The position numbers and the translations under genes were made by a program. The notes under the pieces were generated by a model. The model made no database searches. It saw only the letters and a program-made list of their open reading frames with translations, and had not been told where the DNA came from. Below are positions 19,941 to 27,223 of a stretch of DNA of 28,021 nucleotides, one piece after another. The stretch covers positions 1 to 28,021 of the IMG/VR virus record IMGVR_UViG_3300044522_000118. One strand, given 5' to 3'. Source of the DNA: a virus. Numbering within the stretch: the stretch's first letter is position 1; each line of letters begins with the position of its first letter.

Positions 19941-22037
19941 TTATTTTTTCTTTTGAATTATTACTGGTTTCCATTCGTGCCTGCAATGTGTTTCAATAGT
20001 TCCATTGTTATTCCAAAATCCTCCAACTCTATCAAATACGGAATAACCTAATACAACACTCATTTGCTGGATGTTAGCACTACTCCATAATCTTGTTTTG
20101 GCAAGTTCTACCATCTTAACACAAAACGGTCTTGATGTTGGTATAATAGATTCTCCTTTTGCATCTAGTCTTTTTGCATAAGTATAAGCAACCGACAACC
20201 TAATTGTTTTAGGTTTATCTATTTTGATATCAGTTTTCTTTCTTTCAATTATAACATCTTTACCAACCTTAACTTCTTTTGAAGCTATCACATTACTTTC
20301 AACTAAGTTTTTTAATGATGCCTCTATAACCTTCAAATCTTGCTTTAAAACCTCTGAAATAGTTTCGCTAGTGATTCTCTTATCCTTACTAATTAGATTC
20401 AAAATATCGGCTTCTAATTGGCTTAAAACCACTTCTTCTGCAAAGTGATTAAACTCTTTAGGAGATTTGCTTGTTATTACTTCATAATCATCTAAACTTT
20501 CGCTGAACCTTTCAAACATTTCTAACAACTCACTTTCCTTATCAACTGCGCTAAAAGTAGCAGGGTCTGAATCCAAACCTAAAAAAGTATTTACATCTGC
20601 ATCCGTAAATGCAAAACCATTCTTTAACATTAATGCAGCTTGTTCTTTTGAAAGTTTACCATTAGTAAACTGTCTAACAATCCTCATTACGTTTTGGTAT
20701 TGTCTGCCGGTTAAGTTTTTAATTGAATCGTTACCTAATACTTGTGGAGCAGGCATGGAACCATCAGGAACTACATTTCCACCAACTGCAGGAATTAAAC
20801 CTGCAAGTGAACGTATCTCATCTGTTGTCATTGATTCTAAAACCTTATTAGCAACCAATGGACTTAAAGCATTTATATTATCACTAATAATTTGCGCTTG
20901 TGTTTTAATTGATGGGTCTAAAGGTTCTTTACCCATTATTTGCCTTATCTCATCTTTAGTAAGATTTTGAGCCATTACACTTTCTCCAAATTCAAACCCT
21001 AATGGTTCAACTGGTATTAATTGATATTCTCCTTTAATACCTACATACTCAAATAGTTTGTTAAATATTTCTTCTATTGCTTGTTGTCTTTCATTCACAT
21101 AAGTATTTGAAAAAATAGTATAAGCATCTCTAATCTCTGTTGAACCGCCTAATTGTCCTTCTGTCTTAATACCAAACAATGATGGCGAAGTAACCTGATG
21201 ACAGGCAAATATTTCTTGTTGAATTAAATTATTTACGTTTGTAAAATCTTCTTTAGTTAACATTGTAGAAGATAATGGCAATATTTCAGCACTATTATCT
21301 TTTGACTTGTTAAACATAATAACAACCCTATCGCCTTCGCTACCTGTAAATTTCTTTTTGATTCCTCTTTCAACTGCCTCTTTCGCCTCCTCTGCAGGTT
21401 CACCACCATTTAAATTAATTAAAGTAGTAGCAACAAAACCATCTTTAGCATTACCTAAAATATGTCTACTTACCTGTACATCACTCTCAATGTAATTTAA
21501 ACCTTGAAAGTAGTTAGGTAAAGGGTAAATATCTGACTTAGGATTGTATTGTTTAACAAATAAAACCTGACTTGCAGTTGGGTCTTGAATATTAAAAGCA
21601 GGATAATGTCTAGGCTTCTCTTTGTTATCTTGCCAATCGTTCTTTACCTGAAATTCGTTCTGCTCTTTATTAGTCCTAACTTTATGATACTCAAGATGAT
21701 ACACATCTTTAATCTGACCTAGTAAATTATATATAACTTGTAGATAATAACCTCCGAAAAGTTCATCATCTAAAATACATTTTTTAGTAATTTGATTCCA
21801 CGTTTCTCCCTTAGTGTTTGCCTTCTGTTCAATACCATCCCATCCCTGACCGAAAATATAATTAGTTTTACTTTTAATGATAGCACCGTGTTTAGGAGAT
21901 TCATTAAATAAACCAATTAAATATTCAGGATAGTTATTATTGCCACCAAATTCAACATACCCTTTAGCCCTCTTTTCTTCAAATCGTGGTTGCTCCGCTT
22001 GTGCGAATTTTATTGTGATAATATTTTTATAATCCAT
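19941..22037 (-). CDS. Portal protein with C-terminal MuF-like extension
   Basis: From ATG at 22037 the protein is 698 residues; an in-frame ATG at 22082 would add 15 residues but overlaps the upstream gene by 56 bases, against 11 for the chosen start. The first about 400 residues match phage portals: NYPEYLIGLFNESPKHGAII, then FACHQVTSPSLFGI and LGGSTEIRDAYTIF, then the DEIRQIMGKEPLD segment. The C-terminus (about 415-698) has a winged-helix-like stretch (EADILNLISKDKRITSETIS) and a final domain (RPFCVKMVELAKTRLW, GYSVFDRVGGFW, THCRHEWKPVI) resembling the Cys/His-rich end of MuF-type minor head proteins. The portal forms the dodecameric DNA gate at the capsid vertex. Confidence 0.85.
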   Translation of the reverse strand: MDYKNIITIKFAQAEQPRFEEKRAKGYVEFGGNNNYPEYLIGLFNESPKHGAIIKSKTNYIFGQGWDGIEQKANTKGETWNQITKKCILDDELFGGYYLQVIYNLLGQIKDVYHLEYHKVRTNKEQNEFQVKNDWQDNKEKPRHYPAFNIQDPTASQVLFVKQYNPKSDIYPLPNYFQGLNYIESDVQVSRHILGNAKDGFVATTLINLNGGEPAEEAKEAVERGIKKKFTGSEGDRVVIMFNKSKDNSAEILPLSSTMLTKEDFTNVNNLIQQEIFACHQVTSPSLFGIKTEGQLGGSTEIRDAYTIFSNTYVNERQQAIEEIFNKLFEYVGIKGEYQLIPVEPLGFEFGESVMAQNLTKDEIRQIMGKEPLDPSIKTQAQIISDNINALSPLVANKVLESMTTDEIRSLAGLIPAVGGNVVPDGSMPAPQVLGNDSIKNLTGRQYQNVMRIVRQFTNGKLSKEQAALMLKNGFAFTDADVNTFLGLDSDPATFSAVDKESELLEMFERFSESLDDYEVITSKSPKEFNHFAEEVVLSQLEADILNLISKDKRITSETISEVLKQDLKVIEASLKNLVESNVIASKEVKVGKDVIIERKKTDIKIDKPKTIRLSVAYTYAKRLDAKGESIIPTSRPFCVKMVELAKTRLWSSANIQQMSVVLGYSVFDRVGGFWNNNGTIETHCRHEWKPVIIQKKK

Positions 22038-22395
22038 AAGTAACGAAATTATTATTTTGTTCTTCGTATTTAGTAGGTTCAAAAGGTGTAGCAGGATTCA
22101 AAAACATATACCCCTCTTCAAGAATTAATCCACTAACTGTTAAATCTCCTGAACTTACTTTTTGGTGTATTGTATAACCCCAAAATCCTTCCTCTTTTAA
22201 ATCGAAATAATTATTAACTGTAAATGCAAAACTATCGTATCTACCGGTAATACTTTGATTTGTAGCCATCAATTTAACAACATCGCCCGTTACTCTGTGG
22301 ATAAACACAAATAAAAAGTAAGGATTGCTAATGGTAGCCTTCTCGGTAGCCGTAAAATAAATAGTCTGTGTAAGTCCTTTTGTTAAATTAATCAT
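22027..22395 (-). CDS. Small conserved virion-operon protein (unknown), started at terminator edge
   Basis: The 122-residue protein is beta-rich throughout (QTIYFTATEKATI, NPYFLFVFIHRVTGDVVKL, SFAFTVNNYF, EEGFWGYTIHQK) and ends in a polar tail. Its pattern (short start, FVF-T core, GFW-Y-I) resembles unnamed proteins of Bacteroidetes phages between the capsid and portal genes; a structural adaptor or tail component is likely. Its ATG lies 2 bases after the T-tract of the terminator at 22398-22426, so its translation depends on read-through. It overlaps the portal start by 11 bases. Confidence 0.6.
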   Translation of the reverse strand: MINLTKGLTQTIYFTATEKATISNPYFLFVFIHRVTGDVVKLMATNQSITGRYDSFAFTVNNYFDLKEEGFWGYTIHQKVSSGDLTVSGLILEEGYMFLNPATPFEPTKYEEQNNNFVTYGL

Positions 22396-22397
22396 AG

Positions 22398-22426
22398 AAA
22401 AAAACCCCGACTTTCATCGGTCGGGG
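22398..22426 (-). terminator. Strong intrinsic terminator between tail tube and portal genes
   Basis: On the minus strand a 7-bp stem (CCCCGAC at 22405-22411 with GTCGGGG at 22420-22426) and 8-base loop are followed by seven T residues (22398-22404). The ATG of the next gene is at 22393-22395, 2 bases after the last T. A terminator this close to a start codon leaves no space for a separate promoter, so the downstream genes must depend on read-through, anti-termination or a stable processed RNA end. Confidence 0.85.
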
Positions 22427-22449
22427 CATAAATTAAAAATTAAAAAACT

Positions 22450-22968
22450 CTATCCTGCAGTAGTCAAAGCTATTCCAACTGCGTTGGTTACTTCAAAGAA
22501 ATCTTCTCTTTCTGAACCTTCAAATTTCAACATATAACCATTAGCATCTGCTGCCCCAGCACCACTTGTTCCTGTACTTCCTGCTAAGTATAGACCTGCG
22601 CCTTTACCGTACATTCTGTAAGTACCATCTTTATCAAGGGTAACCGCTACAACTTTATTTTTAGCTAAAGTAGTGATGATGTTTCTTGTGGTTGCATCTC
22701 TCTTATTGATAGGGAAATCTAAAGTTTGCTCAAAAAACAAAGTACCGTTTTCGATAGAACCTGTTGGATTGCTTGAAGCAACCGCACTAGATTTAGTAGG
22801 TATTTCAAATTTGTAGAATTTCTTTCCAGTCAATTTTGTAATTCCTGTAACGATACCACTAGCATCGTTTATTGTTACGTTTCCATATTCTGCGAAAAAA
22901 ACTGCATCTATACCACCAATGGTCTCTCTACAGTCTATTGTATATCCGCTAACTATTGCACAAGGCAT
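22450..22968 (-). CDS. Probable tail tube / major tail protein
   Basis: From ATG at 22968 (MPCAIVSGYTIDCRETIGGI) the protein is 172 residues; the longer frame from 23004 adds 12 residues that overlap the hairpin after the capsid gene. The chain is beta-rich with a Cys pair at the start (CxxxxxxxxxC), a GKKFYKFEIPT strand, FFEQTLDFPINKRDATTRN, and the acidic end FEGSEREDFFEVTNAVGI. This pattern recurs beside capsid genes in Bacteroidetes phages and fits a tail tube subunit, expected in high copy number. The assignment rests on position and resemblance, not on a named domain. Confidence 0.62.
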   Translation of the reverse strand: MPCAIVSGYTIDCRETIGGIDAVFFAEYGNVTINDASGIVTGITKLTGKKFYKFEIPTKSSAVASSNPTGSIENGTLFFEQTLDFPINKRDATTRNIITTLAKNKVVAVTLDKDGTYRMYGKGAGLYLAGSTGTSGAGAADANGYMLKFEGSEREDFFEVTNAVGIALTTAG

Positions 22969-22983
22969 ATTTATAAGTATTAA

Positions 22984-23012
22984 ATAGAGAGATGGGGTTA
23001 CCACCTCTCTAT
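22984..23012 (-). other. Stable hairpin after the major capsid gene
   Basis: ATAGAGAG (22984-22991) pairs with CTCTCTAT (23005-23012) and, after one mismatch, TGG (22993-22995) pairs with CCA (23001-23003). As minus-strand RNA this forms a 12-position stem with one mismatch, in the gap just after the capsid stop codon. No T-tract follows, so it is more likely an mRNA-stability or pausing element than a terminator. Confidence 0.6.
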
Positions 23013-23021
23013 GTTAGAAAA

Positions 23022-23987
23022 TTAGATTCCTGCTACGAACTTCACACATTCATTCGTGAAGGCTACGTTAACTCCTAGCTTAAATTCTACGCGGTAACGT
23101 ACATCGTTATTGTCTTCGGAGTACCACATTTTGTATGAACCTTCTTCGTCAACCAAATCAACTGCTAAAGCCATATTTGAAAGACTGATTGCATAAGCAT
23201 CACCAGTTCCGTTCAAACCATTTACACTTACTACTTCAACGTTAGTTGCAGGTAGGATAAATGAAGATGCTTGAGAATCTTGTGGATTGTAAGAGAACAT
23301 ATTTTTCTCTCTGTAAGCAAGGATTAATAAACGATACCAATCATTACCAACGAAGATTTTAACGTCTCCTTTGCTCAATACTTGAACAGGGATAGCTTTG
23401 TAGATAGCTTCAGTACAAGCGATAACGTTTGAAGCGTTAACAGTTGCAATAGCTGAACCACTGATTCCTGTGTAACCTGATACGTTTGCATCTACTGGAG
23501 AACCTGCAGCGATTAATTTTTGTAAACCGTCAAATTTGTTTGTGTTTGCAGTTGCACCTGTTGCATCTCCCTGCCATATTGCAGTCTCTAATTGAGAAGC
23601 AATTCTTGCGTTCTTTTTATCCAAGAATGCTTTTTGGAAATCAGCATTACCAAAGTCCTCGTAAGTCGAGCCAGCCTTGAGCGCCTCTTGCGTAAAGTAT
23701 GCTTCCATGTCCTTCGGGCAAATTTTTTCTTCTACTTTAATCTTACCTACTGTGATAGTACGTTGAGAGAAAGTAGTTGTACCACTTGCATCGAAAGAAC
23801 AAGATTGTGCAGCAAATACTGCATCTGTTTCCATCAAAGGAATAGCTACTGAACTTTTTACGTTCGGGATAACGATACCGCTTGATAAGATTAATTGTTG
23901 TGTCTTTGCGTCAAATACTGCACTTGTCAAAAGTGGTTTAACAAGTTGTTTAGTGTATGCGGATAATCCGCTAAAAGCTAATGCCAT
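23022..23987 (-). CDS. Major capsid protein, HK97-fold type
   Basis: The 321-residue protein has the features of a Bacteroidetes phage major capsid protein: an N-terminal helical stretch (LSAYTKQLVKPLLTSAVF), beta-strands with VKSSVAIPLMET, then the E-loop-like region (FSQRTITVGKIKVEEKICP) and a spine-helix-like segment (DKKNARIASQLETAIWQGD), followed by an A-domain-like half ending FKLGVNVAFTNECVKFVAG. It assembles the icosahedral shell around the scaffold. It is preceded by a protease and a scaffold-like gene and followed by a stable hairpin. GC is slightly higher than for its neighbours, as expected of a highly expressed gene. Confidence 0.85.
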   Translation of the reverse strand: MALAFSGLSAYTKQLVKPLLTSAVFDAKTQQLILSSGIVIPNVKSSVAIPLMETDAVFAAQSCSFDASGTTTFSQRTITVGKIKVEEKICPKDMEAYFTQEALKAGSTYEDFGNADFQKAFLDKKNARIASQLETAIWQGDATGATANTNKFDGLQKLIAAGSPVDANVSGYTGISGSAIATVNASNVIACTEAIYKAIPVQVLSKGDVKIFVGNDWYRLLILAYREKNMFSYNPQDSQASSFILPATNVEVVSVNGLNGTGDAYAISLSNMALAVDLVDEEGSYKMWYSEDNNDVRYRVEFKLGVNVAFTNECVKFVAGI

Positions 23988-24001
23988 TTTTTTATAATTG
24001 T

Positions 24002-24559
24002 TTAGTTAAATAAAATATTTAGTGTTTTCTTTTCTTCTACTTCTTTAAAAGCGTTTGAAGTTCTTACTGAATTGTCAGGTGCTTGTACTGGTGCTTCTAC
24101 TAATAAAGTAGATAGTTTCAATAATTCATCAATTACTTTGTTTGCCTTTTTCATTTTAACCTCGTAATCAGCAAAACGTTGTTCGTATGCAGAAAACTTA
24201 ATTTCATAATTAGCAAATTTTTCATTTGTTGATGATTCAAAAGCTGCAAATTTAGTTCCCATATCTTCAACGATAGGTTCAACCATTGGCTCTTCAGCAA
24301 CTTCTACCACTTCGATAGCAGTGATAACACCATTATCTCCGATAGTCATTTTTGTACCGTCTACCAATTCAGCTTCTCCTGGCAATGCAGCATTTCCGTC
24401 AATCATAACAATACCGCCAACCTCTAGTTTATCAATCATAACTTTACCGCCATCTTTTAATTCGTATTCGGTAACTTCCATCATTGGTTCAACTTCTGGT
24501 GCAGCAGCTAATTCGTTAAAATATTGCTTTACTTTTTGTAAAATTTCTTTTGCTTCCAT
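24002..24559 (-). CDS. Scaffold-like / capsid assembly protein
   Basis: The 185-residue acidic protein has a beta-rich first half (GGKVMIDKLEVGGIVMIDG, NGVITAIEVVEVAE) and a helical, heptad-like second half (KFAAFESSTNEKFANYEIKF, FADYEVKMKKANKVIDELL), then a short disordered-looking tail. Such acidic proteins between protease and capsid genes usually act as internal scaffolds that are removed during maturation. A decoration role is also possible because of the beta-rich half. The start is preceded by an AT-rich spacer of 19 bases. Confidence 0.65.
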   Translation of the reverse strand: MEAKEILQKVKQYFNELAAAPEVEPMMEVTEYELKDGGKVMIDKLEVGGIVMIDGNAALPGEAELVDGTKMTIGDNGVITAIEVVEVAEEPMVEPIVEDMGTKFAAFESSTNEKFANYEIKFSAYEQRFADYEVKMKKANKVIDELLKLSTLLVEAPVQAPDNSVRTSNAFKEVEEKKTLNILFN

Positions 24560-24578
24560 ATTACTATTATATTGATTT

Positions 24579-25304
24579 TTAAAAACTGTTTAAAATTTCT
24601 CTTAATTCTGCTAATTGTTTTTCATCTTCTGACAAAGGTGCTTCATAATCAAACATACCTTCAACGCTAAATCCTTTAACTTCTCCTTTTTTTATTAACT
24701 CCCATACTTTAGGATTCTCTACATAGAAACTGCCAAACCAAGTTCCATCCGGCAAGTCTTTAAATGCTTCCATTGGTTTAATCCCTCTTTTAGAATCGCT
24801 AATAAAACTCTCAAACATTGTAAGTCCTTCAACCTGCATATCTGCTTCGTGCATTAGGTTAACGTTCTTTTGATATCCCTTCTTGCTAAACTTAATAGCT
24901 ATCTGCTTAATGGTATCAACTGAAAACTTTACATAGTGCTCTCCGAATTGTTCTGAATTACGGTAGATTAATTGTTGTGGAATCATTAAAGGACCAGTAA
25001 TGATATGCTCACTTTCAGACTGTATAGCAAATGCCATAGGTTTCTCTTCAAAATGTTGTTCCCATAAACTATTACATATCGCTACTGCTTGCTCTGTTTC
25101 TTTACCCTCGTTAATTACGTAACTAATACAACGACTTAAAAACTCGTCTTTTTGTTCTCCTTTATTTGGGTCTATAAATTCTTCTTCTTTAAATGCAAGA
25201 AAGTCCTTTTTAATTGCAGGACTGTCAACGAGTGCCACAAAAGAAACCTCAGCATCATTATTCTCATCTTGATTTATAATTAAATCGTAAATAGGCAATT
25301 TCAT
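24579..25304 (-). CDS. Putative prohead serine protease, XkdF-like (Peptidase_S78_2)
   Basis: The 241-residue protein resembles the PBSX XkdF family: EVSFVALVDSPAIKKDFLAF, then the GPLMIPQQLIYRNSEQF segment, HYVKFSVDTIKQIAIKF, NVNLMHEADMQVEG (candidate catalytic His) and EVKGFSVEGMFDY (candidate Ser region). An inserted motif, FLSRCISYVINEGKETEQAV, occurs in related phage proteins. It should cleave the scaffold and capsid subunits during head maturation. The catalytic residues are proposed by resemblance. It lies immediately upstream of the scaffold-like and capsid genes, the normal order for this enzyme. Confidence 0.78.
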   Translation of the reverse strand: MKLPIYDLIINQDENNDAEVSFVALVDSPAIKKDFLAFKEEEFIDPNKGEQKDEFLSRCISYVINEGKETEQAVAICNSLWEQHFEEKPMAFAIQSESEHIITGPLMIPQQLIYRNSEQFGEHYVKFSVDTIKQIAIKFSKKGYQKNVNLMHEADMQVEGLTMFESFISDSKRGIKPMEAFKDLPDGTWFGSFYVENPKVWELIKKGEVKGFSVEGMFDYEAPLSEDEKQLAELREILNSF

Positions 25305-25334
25305 ATTTATAATATATAATTTAAAAATAGTTGT

Positions 25335-27221
25335 TTAGTTTATCCTCGCAGCCCTATTTAATCTTTGCGACCTTTCTTGGTTACTGCTTACATCACTTTC
25401 TAGTACATACGCTCTAGAAGTTGCTACTCCTATTTGATTAATTGATTGACTAGATAATGTTGTAGTTTCTGCCTGAGGTTTAATTGGTGCAGAAGCAGAA
25501 GACGCAACACTAGGTGCAGACATACTTGCACCGCCACCACCTCCGCCACCTTTAACTGATGATAATATTCCTTTTGCTTTACTAGCAGCAGTTAAAATAG
25601 CACCAACCTGACCAGCATAAAAGATAGGAAACGCAAATGCTGCTCCTGGTCCTGTAGCTGCTGCACTTTTTTGTGCAATATTTAAACCATTAATAAATCC
25701 CTTTGCTACTCCTATTGCAATTTCAGCTAGTGCTAATGCTTTTGCTGCTGCAGTATCTTTTTCAAATAAATTACCTAATGTTCCTAATGCTCCACCAATG
25801 GCATCTAAAAATTCTAACTTTGCTGCAAATGCTGCTTCATCTATTTTTTTTCTTTTATCAGCTTCATCTTCTAAAAGTTTTGTATAGTCTAATTCAACTT
25901 GCGCTACCTCATCCCAAAATTTCTTATCTTCCTCAGTCTTTTTTTCAGCTTCTGCTTTATCTTTTTCTGCTTTATCTGTAACAAGTTTATCTTGTTCTAT
26001 TTGTGCAGTCTCATTTATTAACCTTACATTCTCATTGTATCTTTCTAAATTAATTAATTTTTTATTGTATGATTCCGTTTCTTTATCAATTTCAGCTTGT
26101 GTTTTATTAGCCAACTCCATTTGACTTCTTGTAAAGTCATCTTTAATTGCTGCAAGTCTATTTTGATTTATTAATTCATCAGTGTTTTTTTCTTGTGCAA
26201 CTCTATTATCTTCAATCTCTTTTAATTTAGCAGCTTGTTTATCTGCTAATTCTTTTGCATCTGCATTATGTTTTTTATTCTTTTCTAGTCTGTCTTTTTC
26301 TGCATCGTCTTTTTCTTTTTTAATCCTTTTATTATTCTCTATCTCATTTACTGTTCTTTGTGTATTTAATTCTATTAATTTAGCATCCTCTTCTTTAGTT
26401 CTTTTTGTTTTTGCCAATAACATTTCAACTTCTCCTTCAGCCCTTTCTTGCTTTAGTTTATATATTGCAGCTTCTTGGTTTCCCATAGCACCAAGAACTT
26501 TCATTTGTTGGTCTATAGTTGCATTCCTTTCATTTGTTCTATCGTTTAACTTTTGTAATTCCCTTTCAGCTTCGCTTGTAACACCAACAAAATCGGTAAC
26601 CGCTTGAATCATATCTCCGAAGAAATCAGCTACCTTACCAAGTCCAGGTATTAAATTAAGCATTACCTCTTTAACCTTATCAAAGTTTGCTATCAATAAA
26701 CCTACACCAACAACCAAAGCACCAATACCCGTTCCTATGATTGCACCTTTTAAAGTGGTAAATGCTTTTACTACATTACCCTTAATTGTACCACCTAATA
26801 ATTTAAAAGAATCGATTGACCCTGCTATTCCGCTAATACCTTCTTGCAAAGCCATTGCGCTTTGTACCTTTAGCATCATTTTTTCTACATCCTTTCCCTC
26901 TGCACCAAATAATCCCATAGCACCCTGTAATGCGCTAAATCCTGCAGTAGCACCTTGTAATGCACCGCCTAAAGCAACAAACTTTTTATCAGGGTTAAAT
27001 GTTTCAGCTAATGCTTTTGCATCTCCAATGGCATCTTTAAGACTTGCTACTTTCTTTGCTGCATTAACTGCCTCTTTAGATGTCTCTCCAAATTGAGATG
27101 ACATATTGAGCAACTCATTATTGGCTTCCCTTAATTGTTTCTTAAAACTACCTACCGATGCTTCTGCTTGTTTGGAATCTGTTTTTATTTCAAATGCTAA
27201 AACTGTATTCGATGTCGCCAT
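25335..27221 (-). CDS. Tail tape measure protein
   Basis: The 628-residue protein has a charged helical N-terminus (LREANNELLNMSSQFGET), a hydrophobic middle (about 158-186; GAIIGTGIGALVVGVGLLI) followed by a LIPGLGKVADFFGDMI segment, a long Lys/Glu-rich coiled coil (about 225-470), a second hydrophobic stretch (AKALALAEIAIGVAKGFING) and a Gly-rich run before a low-complexity end. This is the layout of Bacteroidetes tape measure proteins. It fixes tail length and helps DNA cross the envelope. At about 0.15 nm per residue it would give a tail near 94 nm. It lies directly after a distal tail-like gene and before the head genes, an unusual order. Confidence 0.82.
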   Translation of the reverse strand: MATSNTVLAFEIKTDSKQAEASVGSFKKQLREANNELLNMSSQFGETSKEAVNAAKKVASLKDAIGDAKALAETFNPDKKFVALGGALQGATAGFSALQGAMGLFGAEGKDVEKMMLKVQSAMALQEGISGIAGSIDSFKLLGGTIKGNVVKAFTTLKGAIIGTGIGALVVGVGLLIANFDKVKEVMLNLIPGLGKVADFFGDMIQAVTDFVGVTSEAERELQKLNDRTNERNATIDQQMKVLGAMGNQEAAIYKLKQERAEGEVEMLLAKTKRTKEEDAKLIELNTQRTVNEIENNKRIKKEKDDAEKDRLEKNKKHNADAKELADKQAAKLKEIEDNRVAQEKNTDELINQNRLAAIKDDFTRSQMELANKTQAEIDKETESYNKKLINLERYNENVRLINETAQIEQDKLVTDKAEKDKAEAEKKTEEDKKFWDEVAQVELDYTKLLEDEADKRKKIDEAAFAAKLEFLDAIGGALGTLGNLFEKDTAAAKALALAEIAIGVAKGFINGLNIAQKSAAATGPGAAFAFPIFYAGQVGAILTAASKAKGILSSVKGGGGGGGASMSAPSVASSASAPIKPQAETTTLSSQSINQIGVATSRAYVLESDVSSNQERSQRLNRAARIN

Positions 27222-27223
27222 AA

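Noticed and set aside
22038-22082. Upstream ATG giving a 15-residue longer portal
   Set aside because: It would overlap the preceding gene by 56 bases; the ATG at 22037 overlaps by 11, typical of this genome, and gives a normal portal N-terminus.
22296-22304. TGTGGATAA, a DnaA-box-like 9-mer
   Set aside because: It lies inside the coding frame of the 122-residue virion-operon gene, and a single copy is expected by chance in AT-rich DNA.
22969-23004. Upstream ATG for the tail tube gene
   Set aside because: The extra 12 residues are hydrophobic, fall within the hairpin after the capsid gene, and precede the natural-looking MPCAIVSGY start.
26182-26607. 141-codon open frame on the plus strand (Ser/Phe-rich)
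   Set aside because: It is antisense to the Lys/Glu-rich coiled coil of the tape measure gene; its composition is a direct consequence of that repeat-rich coding strand, and it has no start context or neighbours on its strand.
26737-27096. 119-codon open frame on the plus strand (Ala/Pro-rich)
   Set aside because: Antisense to the Ala/Gly-rich N-terminal region of the tape measure gene; no domain or signal recognised.
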